Part shown: positions 1 to 6,212 of the stretch, piece by piece | How positions within the stretch are numbered: the stretch's first letter is position 1 | Layout: every line of letters begins with the position of its first letter | Made by a program: the position numbers and the translations under genes | Origin: a virus | Length of the DNA stretch: 21,918 bases | Virus record (IMG/VR): IMGVR_UViG_3300020439_000097 | Span: 1-21,918 of that record | Reading direction: 5' to 3' (one strand) | The notes under the pieces: generated by a model | Told to the model about the DNA's origin: nothing | Databases searched by the model: none | Seen by the model: only the letters and a program-made list of their open reading frames with translations

Positions 1-215
1 ACATCCTGGAATGTTAATTCCGGAGGCTGGTCCCAATTAACAAAGAACCAGCCATCCTCTATTGCTCTTTCTACAACTTGATCTGAAGTGTATCCGGTTT
101 TAGATAAATATCTGAATGTTCCTTTATCTGTAATACACTTCAAATCAGAGACCCATTTATCAGTTGATCGAAGTTTGTTTTGTGCAAACCAACTTAAAAA
201 AGGTTTATTAATCAT
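1..215 (-). CDS. Hypothetical protein, partial (C-terminus beyond window)
   Basis: This is the last visible gene of the leftward operon. It opens at an ATG whose complement is at 213-215 and stays open to the window edge, giving about 71 residues that begin MINKPFLSWFAQNKL. The start overlaps the stop of the gene before it as ATGA, and a GAGGG Shine-Dalgarno (SD) sits a few bases upstream inside that gene's last codons, so coupled translation is likely. The peptide is mixed in charge and rich in Trp and Phe, with no signal peptide or membrane segment in the visible part. I do not recognise the family. It is probably an early accessory protein, judging only from position. Confidence 0.7.
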   Translation of the reverse strand, partial: MINKPFLSWFAQNKLRSTDKWVSDLKCITDKGTFRYLSKTGYTSDQVVERAIEDGWFFVNWDQPPELTFQD

Positions 216-514
216 TTACCCTCACAGACTTTCATGCAGATCTCTTCTGCTAGTTTGTTAGAAGTAAAATATCTATCCTTCTTATTGAATGGGATATTGT
301 TGGCCATAAAGAGTTTGTGCACCTTCACTCTCTGAAAAGGTGTGGCATCTCTTAACCACCATTTAACTTCATGATCCCAGAAATAAGCCTGGCCCATATA
401 GTGATCTGTACCAACAAATGATTTATCTAATTTATTGATAGCTCTAGCTGAGACTGTATCGTAATTTAAGACCAGCTCGATCTTCCAATGTTCTTTCATA
501 GATACTTTGTTCAT
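212..514 (-). CDS. Hypothetical small protein, leftward operon
   Basis: This encodes 100 residues and is rich in Trp, Tyr and Lys (for example FWDHEVKWWLRDATPFQRVKV in the middle). It has no membrane segment and no motif I recognise. The start overlaps the upstream gene's stop as TAATG, and the SD AAAGGAGGG lies just upstream, which is close to optimal. Its own end carries GAGGG, the SD for the next gene, and its stop overlaps that gene as ATGA. The context (leftward, short, divergent from the replication genes) suggests an early accessory role such as host takeover or anti-defence, but nothing in the sequence proves it. Confidence 0.75.
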   Translation of the reverse strand: MNKVSMKEHWKIELVLNYDTVSARAINKLDKSFVGTDHYMGQAYFWDHEVKWWLRDATPFQRVKVHKLFMANNIPFNKKDRYFTSNKLAEEICMKVCEGK

Positions 515-795
515 TAGCCCTCCTTTTTCTTAATTAAATAAATTCCATCACTTTCATTATCGTAATGACAATTTATGTTTAAGTTTTTTTCATCACAAAA
601 ATCTTGTATTGCAAGAGTGTCGTGATCATACATACCAGGCGAATAATCCTCCCATAGAAGATTGCATTTTTTCTCAATCCATGTTTTGTAGTCTGGATAT
701 AATTCTCCAAAATCTACATCGTCATTGACCCATCCAAAATGCTCAACCTCTGTTGGAATATTAATAACTTCTTTTTTTAATTTTAAGTTATTCAT
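514..795 (-). CDS. Hypothetical acidic small protein, leftward operon
   Basis: This encodes 93 residues and is acidic (many Asp and Glu, with DDVDFGELYPDY near residue 25), apart from a Lys-rich C-terminus. Small acidic phage proteins are sometimes DNA mimics or inhibitors of host enzymes. That is only a possibility here, because no family is recognised. Start and stop both form TAATG overlaps with the neighbouring genes, and the SD AAAGGGAGGG precedes the start. The protein ends IKKKEG, and those codons double as the SD of the following gene. No signal peptide or membrane helix is visible. Confidence 0.75.
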   Translation of the reverse strand: MNNLKLKKEVINIPTEVEHFGWVNDDVDFGELYPDYKTWIEKKCNLLWEDYSPGMYDHDTLAIQDFCDEKNLNINCHYDNESDGIYLIKKKEG

Positions 796-1004
796 TATCC
801 CTCCCTTTTTTGTAAGATTGATAATAGTTGACCCTTCTCAAGTCTTTTATGTCCCCACTTGATAGGAGCATCTTTAAAATCTTCGAGTTTAATTTTATTA
901 TCTAGAAGATTTAAAACATCTATTAAAGGTGCTCTGTAAGTGTCATTGCCTTTTACAAACTCTAGTCCAAAGTTTGCTGTTACTCGTACATTGTCCCAGG
1001 CCAT
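795..1004 (-). CDS. Hypothetical small protein, leftward operon
   Basis: This encodes 69 residues. The N-terminal half looks like short strands (MAWDNVRVTANFGLEFVKG). The C-terminal half has the charged helical stretch DVLNLLDNKIKLEDFKDAP and ends LQKREG. TAATG overlaps join it on both sides, with a GGGAGGG-type SD directly before the start. I do not recognise the family. The strong SD and perfect operon fit make it a real gene despite its size. Confidence 0.72.
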   Translation of the reverse strand: MAWDNVRVTANFGLEFVKGNDTYRAPLIDVLNLLDNKIKLEDFKDAPIKWGHKRLEKGQLLSILQKREG

Positions 1005-1486
1005 TATCCCTCCCTCTTTTCTAATGCTACAGAGTTAACATTGTTTAGTCTTTTTTCTTTTTCTTCTGTGCTTAGTTGGTCCCAATCTTCCGGAAATTGT
1101 ATTCCAGGAACTTTTTCATAGAACCTTTTTTGATATTTAACTTTAGCCTCTTTATCATTCTCAGATAAAAGACCGAACATAGCTGAAACCATGCCAACAG
1201 TTTTTAACATATCCGGAGCTGGTTTATCTTCATAGCCTCTAGCTTTTTCAAAAGAGCTTTTAAAATCTTTGTGTGGTATTCTTAAAAACTTTCTTTCTAC
1301 TCCAGCATAATCCTCAATCCAATTAAGGTGTTTTGCTGTTGTTACACTCCAGACATTTTCTGAAATTGTAAGTTGACCATCTTTAATAAAAGCTACCGGA
1401 GTAGTGTAAGAATAAAAAACTACTAAACCATCTTCATGCTTTTTATAAAGATTTCTTGTTGATCTTAGATATACTTTTGCACTCAT
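1004..1486 (-). CDS. Hypothetical protein, first gene of leftward operon
   Basis: This encodes 160 residues, beginning MSAKVYLRSTRNLYKK. I chose the ATG complementary to 1484-1486 because AAAGGAGGT lies 3 bases before it. The longer in-frame starts (GTG at 1534, ATG at 1525) fall at about the predicted transcription start and have no SD. Residues about 25-60 read FYSYTTPVAF, then SENVWSVTTAKHLNWI. From memory this pattern (YSY-T-VA, then TT-KH-I) recurs in small phage and plasmid proteins of unknown function, of the kind labelled DUF8033. I am not certain of that assignment. The C-terminal half is charged and helical and ends EKREG. The gene is transcribed from the promoter at 1540-1568, away from the replication genes. 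Confidence 0.8.
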   Translation of the reverse strand: MSAKVYLRSTRNLYKKHEDGLVVFYSYTTPVAFIKDGQLTISENVWSVTTAKHLNWIEDYAGVERKFLRIPHKDFKSSFEKARGYEDKPAPDMLKTVGMVSAMFGLLSENDKEAKVKYQKRFYEKVPGIQFPEDWDQLSTEEKEKRLNNVNSVALEKREG

Positions 1487-1539
1487 GGGACCTCCTTTTG
1501 TTGTTTCCTTGTTAATTGTTCTCATATTGTGCACCTAGA

Positions 1540-1568
1540 GTAATAGTATATTTCTAATATATCGTCAA
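1540..1568 (-). promoter_or_regulatory. Sigma70-type promoter for the leftward operon
   Basis: On the minus strand TTGACG (complement of 1563-1568, 5/6 match to the -35 consensus) is followed by a 17-base spacer and TATTAC (complement of 1540-1545, 4/6 match to the -10). This predicts transcription starting near 1533, about 47 bases before the chosen start codon at 1486. The region also separates two divergent operons, so operators for the neighbouring ribbon-helix-helix protein could lie here. I see no comparably good rightward promoter between 1500 and 1590. Confidence 0.6.
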
Positions 1569-1594
1569 CATATATTTTAAATAAAGGAGAAAAT

Positions 1595-1813
1595 ATGTCA
1601 AAAAAGCCAAAATTAGTTGGTGTTTACTATAAAATCCCACAAGAACTAAAGGACAAACTCCAGGACCAAGCCAAAATTGAGAGAATACCGGTGGCAACCC
1701 TAGTTTGTGATATGTTAGAATTGAGCCTGGCCATAAGGCCCAAGGTCAGACAAGACCGGCTCGATAAACTCGTAAATTCTGCAAGAGGGATGGTGTCAGA
1801 TGTCAAAAGATAA
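1595..1813 (+). CDS. Ribbon-helix-helix (Arc/CopG-like) DNA-binding protein, putative
   Basis: This encodes 72 residues. Residues about 6-14 (KLVGVYYKI) fit a short DNA-contacting beta strand. A helix (PQELKDKLQDQAKIE), a turn (RIPVA) and a second helix (TLVCDMLELSLAI) follow, which is the classic layout of a dimeric ribbon-helix-helix fold. The tail is basic. The start has AAAGGAG 6 bases upstream. It is the first gene of the rightward early set and faces the leftward promoter, a natural place for an autoregulator controlling both directions. The fold call rests on pattern rather than a signature motif. The target site is unknown. The 3' end overlaps the next gene by 14 bases. Confidence 0.65.
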   Translation: MSKKPKLVGVYYKIPQELKDKLQDQAKIERIPVATLVCDMLELSLAIRPKVRQDRLDKLVNSARGMVSDVKR

Positions 1814-2165
1814 AATTAATCCGGACCATTACAAAAATAATTCAATCGAAACATTTAAAGCAATCACTTCACAATTCACAGAGGCTGAAACAATCGGAGC
1901 TATAAAATTTAATATTGCAAAATATATTTTTAGAGCTGGTAAGAAGGTCCAGAGCCTGGAAGGTGCAAGAGAAGATGTCAGCAAGGCTCATTGGTACACC
2001 GAGAAACTTTTGCAAGTGTTAAACGATTTAATTAAAAAAAGAAATAAGGACCCGAACAGAGAATTGACAGACGATGAACTTGAAGATCTGCTCAACCCTG
2101 GTCGAGTTATAAAATTTAAAAACAAAAGGAAAAAACATTACGATGACGACAAAGATCCCAAATAA
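1800..2165 (+). CDS. DUF3310 / T7 gp1.7-like nucleotide kinase family protein
   Basis: This encodes 121 residues. Residues 7-70 carry the DUF3310 pattern: NPDHY (7-11), IETF (16-19), FNIAKYIFRAGKK (37-49) and EDVSKAHWY (58-66). In this family T7 gp1.7 is known as a thymidylate/nucleotide kinase that feeds phage DNA synthesis. The other members are mostly uncharacterised, so kinase activity here is inferred. Residues 75-121 are a highly charged, probably disordered tail (KNKRKKHYDDDKDPK). The gene overlaps the upstream gene by 14 bases and the downstream gene by 23 bases, so the set is probably one transcript. Confidence 0.85.
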   Translation: MSKDKINPDHYKNNSIETFKAITSQFTEAETIGAIKFNIAKYIFRAGKKVQSLEGAREDVSKAHWYTEKLLQVLNDLIKKRNKDPNRELTDDELEDLLNPGRVIKFKNKRKKHYDDDKDPK

Positions 2166-2697
2166 TGTAATGAAACCTCCGAAGGGTTTCGAGTATGTAA
2201 TAAATAAAGATCCATCCAAGCCAAGAGTTTCAGTACAAAGGCAAGACAAAAAAGATAATGAAAGAATTTCGCAGCTTGAGGACATGATTTTTAACTTACA
2301 AGACGAGCTCAGAGTATTAAAAAGAAATCAAAAGCAGCAGATTAACTCTTCAAATCAGAAACAAAAAAGAGTTTGGATGGAAGATATATTGGATGCAGTC
2401 TGTAACCATTTTAATGTTGGTAAGGATTATATTCTGAGCCCTAAAAGATATGCTGAGATTGTAGAGATAAGATCATGCTTTATTAATTTATGTTATGAAT
2501 TAACTAATGCCTCTCAACCAGCTATTGGCCGGTATTGTGGAGGAAGAGATCACACAACAATCATTCATCATGTAAGACTTAAAAGAAACAAAAGTAATTG
2601 CTGGGACATAAGGACCAAGAATGGCTTAGATTTATGGAATGACTTCAACAAACTATCAACTAAGCTGAAGGCCGAGGCTGAACCCGATAATGAATGA
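2143..2697 (+). CDS. Stand-alone DnaA domain IV (DnaA-box-binding) protein
   Basis: This encodes 184 residues. Residues 1-35 are loose. Residues about 36-66 form a likely coiled coil (ISQLEDMIFNLQDELRVLK). Residues about 80-147 match the C-terminal DNA-binding domain of bacterial DnaA: DILDAVCNHFNVG, then CYELTNASQPAIGRYCGG and the signature GGRDHTTIIHH (133-143). In DnaA this motif reads GRDHTTV and contacts the DnaA box. There is no AAA+ ATPase module, so it cannot open an origin as DnaA does. It could bind DnaA-box-like sites as a replication or transcription factor, or compete with host DnaA. I did not spot a perfect TTATNCACA box in the window. It shares an ATGA overlap with the replication-like gene downstream. 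Confidence 0.85.
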   Translation: MTTKIPNNVMKPPKGFEYVINKDPSKPRVSVQRQDKKDNERISQLEDMIFNLQDELRVLKRNQKQQINSSNQKQKRVWMEDILDAVCNHFNVGKDYILSPKRYAEIVEIRSCFINLCYELTNASQPAIGRYCGGRDHTTIIHHVRLKRNKSNCWDIRTKNGLDLWNDFNKLSTKLKAEAEPDNE

Positions 2698-3569
2698 CAA
2701 AAGATAAGCCAGACTATGGAAAAGGCAAGACACCTGGACACTTCTGCGTCATACCACAACGAGCTGTTGCTGATATAAGATTTAAGAAGTATCCGAGAAC
2801 CTTCATGGTGCTTTGTGCTCTGGGTAATTATACATCCAGGCAAGGTGTCTGTTGGCCGAACCAAATCACTATTGCTAAAGTATTAGGAATAAAGTCTCAG
2901 TCTACTGTATCAAAACATATTAAAAAATTAATTGATATGGGTTATATAAGATATGCTAAGAAACATCCTGGACTGAAGGGCAACAAGTATTTTATGGTGT
3001 TCGATCCGGATATTACTGAAGAGGATGCGAAGGCTACAGCTACAGATCAAGATCGAGCCTATGAGGAAAAGCCAGAAATACCTAAAGGACCTAAGATGAA
3101 TGATAAGACCAAGTATTCACTCAGAAGGAATACAAAGAAAGAGGAAAAAGCTACAGTAAAAGCGAGGGATAAAGAAGATATTCACTACAAGGAATATGTA
3201 GATATTCATTCAGAGACGATACATAACAACAAACTTAACAATGATATATACCCTATAGGTAAATCTATATTAAATAAGTTTAAGAAACTAACCGAAGAGA
3301 TATTCGGTCAACACATACAGTACGATCAAGGCCAACTTGATTTAGTCTCTTCCTGGATAAAAGATAAGGGATTGACCGAAGATTATGCTGTAAAAAGAAT
3401 AAAGGAAGTATTAACCTGGCGAAGAAATAACAAGCGAGATAGTGTGAAAACAATTAAATTCTTTGAATATGTATTCTTTAAACAAGATAAACCCAAGGAT
3501 AATAAGGAACTAATACAAAGGATTGTTAAGAAGATAGCAAGGTCCAAGAGTATAAGGAATTATAAATAG
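2694..3569 (+). CDS. Winged-helix replication-initiator-like protein
   Basis: This encodes 291 residues. Residues about 30-102 form a winged helix: CWPNQITIAKVLG, the recognition helix SQSTVSKHIKKLIDMGYI (68-85), then a wing (KGNKYFMVFDP). This resembles the N-terminal DNA-binding domain of phage replication O-type and HTH_36 proteins. Residues about 105-180 are a charged, probably disordered linker. Residues about 185-270 form a second small helical domain (ILNKFKKLTEEIFG to KTIKFFEYVFF), also typical of such replication proteins. The protein is basic overall. It overlaps the DnaA-like gene by ATGA, and the gene-free stretch right after it could be its target or an origin. A transcription regulator is the main alternative. 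Confidence 0.7.
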   Translation: MTKDKPDYGKGKTPGHFCVIPQRAVADIRFKKYPRTFMVLCALGNYTSRQGVCWPNQITIAKVLGIKSQSTVSKHIKKLIDMGYIRYAKKHPGLKGNKYFMVFDPDITEEDAKATATDQDRAYEEKPEIPKGPKMNDKTKYSLRRNTKKEEKATVKARDKEDIHYKEYVDIHSETIHNNKLNNDIYPIGKSILNKFKKLTEEIFGQHIQYDQGQLDLVSSWIKDKGLTEDYAVKRIKEVLTWRRNNKRDSVKTIKFFEYVFFKQDKPKDNKELIQRIVKKIARSKSIRNYK

Positions 3570-3667
3570 TAAACGAACCTTTACACTTTATAAAAGCTAG
3601 GCTTTACGCAGAGAATATACGAAAATAGAACATTTGCGTACATCGGTGGTACAAAAAGCGAACACCT

Positions 3668-3717
3668 TCCCCCCTGGCGTCTGTCTACTATATGGGGGGG
3701 ATCCTCACAATTTTTTT
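3668..3717 (+). terminator. C6/G7 hairpin with downstream T-run, possible terminator
   Basis: TCCCCCC at 3668-3674 can pair with GGGGGGA at 3695-3701, giving a 7-bp stem that is nearly all G-C with a 20-base loop. A run of seven T residues follows about 10 bases later (3711-3717). It could end the early transcript that stops at 3569. The long loop and the gap before the T-run are atypical, so a regulatory RNA structure or protein-binding site is equally possible. Confidence 0.35.
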
Positions 3718-3744
3718 GCAGAATTTTTATTAATGGTTTATAAC
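3716..3744 (+). promoter_or_regulatory. Candidate sigma70 promoter for the SSB-like/terminase operon
   Basis: TTGCAG (3716-3721, 3/6 including the TTG) is followed by a 17-base AT-rich spacer and TATAAC (3739-3744, 5/6 match to the -10). Transcription would begin near 3751, leaving a leader of about 28 bases before the ATG at 3779. The SD AAAGGAAA lies just upstream of that start. The match is moderate, but the position, after a probable terminator and before a new gene block, supports it. Confidence 0.45.
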
Positions 3745-3778
3745 AAAACAAATCGGAAACATAACAGAAAGGAAATAT

Positions 3779-4093
3779 ATGTCTAACGGACCGACACACA
3801 GCAACCGAACCTTCAAGCTAATGAGAACTACTACCTTATCAGAAGGAAAGTATATTATCGAAACTTGGAAAGGTTCTAATTACAATAAAGAGACTGGGGA
3901 AAGAACTGATGTCCCTGGAGCTTTAGATATTAAGATCTATAATTTAGATCCATCTAAAGAATATAACAAGGGAGATGCAGTTATCTTTTTCAGAGTGTTT
4001 GAGAATGATAATTCTAGCAAAGGGAATATACCTCAACACCAGCAATCAGCAGCAGAAAAGACTGAACTAAAAGATGACGAAATCCCCTTCTAA
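3779..4093 (+). CDS. Putative single-stranded-DNA-binding-like protein
   Basis: This encodes 104 residues. It ends DDEIPF, almost identical to the acidic DDDIPF tip through which bacterial SSB proteins recruit partners. Residues about 10-75 alternate polar and hydrophobic positions as expected of beta strands (KYIIETWKG, GALDIKIYNL, GDAVIFFRVF), compatible with a small OB-like barrel. A polar linker (about 76-95, rich in Gln, Ser and Asn) joins this to the tail, as in SSB. I see no classical SSB core motif and the protein is short, so the function is inferred mainly from the tail. The position after the replication genes agrees. It overlaps the small terminase gene by 20 bases. Confidence 0.55.
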   Translation: MSNGPTHSNRTFKLMRTTTLSEGKYIIETWKGSNYNKETGERTDVPGALDIKIYNLDPSKEYNKGDAVIFFRVFENDNSSKGNIPQHQQSAAEKTELKDDEIPF

Positions 4094-4577
4094 AAAAAGG
4101 ATCGTTAAGCCTCCTCTGGATCGTTTCGGTGGTATCCGAGTGGTTCAGAGAAGGTTAAAGAAATCCGAAGTGATCGAGCACAACAAAGAAAATGTTGCTC
4201 AAGAACTTATTGATATAGCAACGGCTAATATTGCCGATATTGTTTGGTGGGATGACCAGGGCAATGTCTCTGTAAAAGATCCTAAAAACATACCTAAAGC
4301 AGCAATCAAAGCTATTAAAAAAATAAAAATGATCCCGACAAAAGCCGGTCCTCAGTTGGAAGTAGAACTGCATGATAAAGTTTCTGTGTTAAGAACTTTA
4401 GCTAAAGCATCTGGTTTATTAGAAAGCCAGGATGATGTAGAACGACCATCTGTAGTTGGGATTGTAATGCATGGACCCGAACCTAAAATAATTGATGGAG
4501 AAATAGATGAAGAGAAAATTGAACCACAGCGAAGTGGAGAGGATCCAAGTGGTGATGTTAAAGAAACAACTAAGTGA
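4074..4577 (+). CDS. terS: Terminase small subunit
   Basis: This encodes 167 residues. Residues about 42-120 match the central and C-terminal part of phage small terminase subunits: ELIDIATANIADIVWWDDQGN, then NIPKAAIKAIKKIKM and KVSVLRTLAKASGLLES. In that family the segment forms the oligomerisation core of the DNA-recognising ring that loads genome ends onto the large subunit. The N-terminal 40 residues are basic and lack the usual helix-turn-helix. Residues about 130-167 are acidic, Pro-rich and probably disordered, and that part overlaps another reading frame (4507-4695). The direct position before the large terminase supports the call. Confidence 0.75.
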   Translation: MTKSPSKKRIVKPPLDRFGGIRVVQRRLKKSEVIEHNKENVAQELIDIATANIADIVWWDDQGNVSVKDPKNIPKAAIKAIKKIKMIPTKAGPQLEVELHDKVSVLRTLAKASGLLESQDDVERPSVVGIVMHGPEPKIIDGEIDEEKIEPQRSGEDPSGDVKETTK

Positions 4578-4695
4578 TAGGCAATGTGCAGATCTCGCTG
4601 GTCGAACACTTGCCGATTGGAGAGATATTGTATTTAAAAAAAAATCGGAAGATGATACAACAATCAAATCTATGCTTGAAAGATTAGAACAATGA
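4507..4695 (+). CDS. Small helix-turn-helix protein overprinting the terS 3' end
   Basis: This encodes 62 residues in the +1 frame relative to the small terminase gene, overlapping its last 71 bases. The ATG at 4507 has GGAG 6 bases upstream. Residues 6-20 form a helix (NHSEVERIQVVMLKK). LSDRQCADLAGRTLADWRDIV (22-42) then reads as a helix-turn-helix with a typical Ala-Gly turn. The remainder is charged. The stop overlaps the large terminase start as ATGA. Because the small terminase here seems to lack its own DNA-binding HTH, this protein might supply DNA binding to the packaging complex, or it might be a regulator. Both are inferences. An internal ATG at 4555 would give 46 residues but would cut the first helix. 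Confidence 0.6.
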   Translation: MKRKLNHSEVERIQVVMLKKQLSDRQCADLAGRTLADWRDIVFKKKSEDDTTIKSMLERLEQ

Positions 4696-6212
4696 GTAGT
4701 GCAATAACTAATCTTAATTTAGATTTCTCTACATCACCTACTGTATGGAAGTTTCTAAAAGATAAAAGTTTTGTTAGAGGTTTAATGGGTCCAGTTGGAT
4801 CCGGTAAATCGTATGCTTGTGCAGCAGAGATTATGCTTAAAGCTGTGAGCCAGGTACAAAGTCCTCGAGATGGGATCAAGTATTCTAGATTTGTTGTTGT
4901 GCGTAATTCTTATCCGGAACTGAGGACAACTACTATAAAAACATGGCAAGAATTATTTCCAGAAAACATTTGGGGACCATTTAGATGGAGCCCTCCATTG
5001 ACGCATCATATAAAATTACCACCGAGAGACGGAGCTCCAGGAATAGATTGTGAAGTTATCTTTTTAGCTCTTGATCAACCTAAAGATGTTAGAAAGTTAT
5101 TATCAATGGAGTTGACTGGTGCATGGGTTAACGAGGCAAGAGAATTACCTAAAGCTGTTATAGATGGATTAACACACAGAGTTGGAAGGTATCCTACATT
5201 ATCAGATGGTGGAGCAAAACCCTGGAGAGGAATTATTATGGATACGAACCCAATGGATGATGATCATTGGTGGTATAGATTATCTGAAAAAGAAAAGATG
5301 TCTGGCCAGTATGCCTGGAAGTTTTATAAGCAGCCAGGTGCAGTTATTGAATACACTAAAGATGATTTACCGGAAAATCCAGAGGCTAATGGTTTTATTA
5401 TGTCAGCCAATAAATGGTGGATGTCTAATCCTAAAGCAGAAAATAAAAAAAATTTACCTAACGGATACTACGAACAAACACTACTCGGAAAGAATATAGA
5501 TTGGATTAGATGTTATGCTCAAGGTTTATATACTTATGTTCAAGAAGGCAAAGCTGTTATTACAGAGTACGATGATAACATTATGTCAACGGATGTTATA
5601 GAGCCAGATCCATCTGTACCAATTCAAGTTGGTGTTGACTTTGGTTTAACTCCAGCAGCTATCTTTGGCCAAAGATTAACTAATGGTAGATGGGTTATCT
5701 TACATGAGCTTGTAACTTTTGATATGGGTCTTGAAAGATTTGGGACCATGTTAAAATCAGAACTCGCAAGTCGATTTCCAAAGTTTGATGTTTTAGTTTG
5801 GGGAGACCCGGCTGGACAAAAGAGAGATGAGATTTATGAAGTAACTGCATTTGATCATTTAAGATCTATTGGATTGACTGCTAGACCAACTGCAACGAAT
5901 GATTTCAAAGTAAGACGAGAGGCTGGTGCAATGCCTATGAATAGATTGATAGATGGTAAGCCAGGATTATTGATTGACAAAAAATGTAAGAGACTTCGTA
6001 AAGCATTGAGTGGTGGTTATCATTTCAAAAGAGTACAAGTAACCGGGCAAGAAAGATTTAGAGATCAACCTAACAAGAATGAACATTCCCATGTCGGTGA
6101 TGCTTATATGTATTTATTATTAGGTGGTGGTGAACACAGAGCTCTAACTAGAGGATCTAATCCTAAATTCAGACAAGCTACAGCCAATACAGATTTTGAT
6201 ATTTTTGCATGA
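4692..6212 (+). CDS. terL: Terminase large subunit (packaging ATPase-nuclease)
   Basis: This encodes 506 residues and is the motor that pumps DNA into the prohead and cuts it. The Walker A motif is GPVGSGKS (33-40). The Walker B region is around LTGAWVNEARE (141-151), with the catalytic Glu in NEA. IIMDTNP (181-187) fits the coupling motif. The C-terminal RNase H-like nuclease has its metal-binding aspartates in VGVDFG (D316), VWGDPAG (D372) and SHVGDAY (D470). Length and motif order are complete. The start overlaps the HTH gene by ATGA and follows the small subunit, the usual arrangement. The packaging type (repeats, cos or headful) cannot be told from this sequence. Confidence 0.95.
   Translation: MSSAITNLNLDFSTSPTVWKFLKDKSFVRGLMGPVGSGKSYACAAEIMLKAVSQVQSPRDGIKYSRFVVVRNSYPELRTTTIKTWQELFPENIWGPFRWSPPLTHHIKLPPRDGAPGIDCEVIFLALDQPKDVRKLLSMELTGAWVNEARELPKAVIDGLTHRVGRYPTLSDGGAKPWRGIIMDTNPMDDDHWWYRLSEKEKMSGQYAWKFYKQPGAVIEYTKDDLPENPEANGFIMSANKWWMSNPKAENKKNLPNGYYEQTLLGKNIDWIRCYAQGLYTYVQEGKAVITEYDDNIMSTDVIEPDPSVPIQVGVDFGLTPAAIFGQRLTNGRWVILHELVTFDMGLERFGTMLKSELASRFPKFDVLVWGDPAGQKRDEIYEVTAFDHLRSIGLTARPTATNDFKVRREAGAMPMNRLIDGKPGLLIDKKCKRLRKALSGGYHFKRVQVTGQERFRDQPNKNEHSHVGDAYMYLLLGGGEHRALTRGSNPKFRQATANTDFDIFA

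Larger units (their letters stand above)
3570..3778. other. Gene-free spacer between early and late genes, possible control or origin region
   Basis: These 209 bases carry no convincing reading frame on either strand. From left to right they show an AT-rich start with two related words (CTTTACAC, GCTTTACGC), a small palindrome AAAGC-TAG-GCTTT at 3593-3605, a C6...G7 inverted repeat (3668-3701), a T7 run (3711-3717), and a promoter-like pair (3716-3744) just before the next gene. A weaker pair, TTTACG (3603-3608) and TAGAAC (3626-3631) spaced 17 bases, is also present. The position between the replication-like gene and the SSB/terminase genes fits an operon boundary or an origin. I see no DnaA-box array or long iterons. 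Confidence 0.55.

Noticed and set aside
1487-1534. Extended start (GTG 1534 or ATG 1525) for the first leftward gene
   Set aside because: These starts fall at about the predicted transcription start and lack an SD, whereas ATG at 1486 has AAAGGAGGT close upstream.
2028-2864. Two minus-strand frames opposite the DnaA-like and winged-helix genes
   Set aside because: Both are antisense to genes with clear domains and have no translation signals of their own.
3570-3778. DnaA-box cluster marking an origin
   Set aside because: I did not find TTATNCACA or its complement here, so an origin is left only as a possibility.
3581-3799. 72-residue minus-strand reading frame across the non-coding spacer
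   Set aside because: It starts inside the SSB-like gene, has no Shine-Dalgarno and no recognisable content (Cys/Pro-rich, typical of antisense translation), and runs through the C6/G7 hairpin.
5182-5499. 105-residue plus-strand frame inside terL
   Set aside because: It is out of frame within the conserved terminase coding region, without an SD or recognisable domain.
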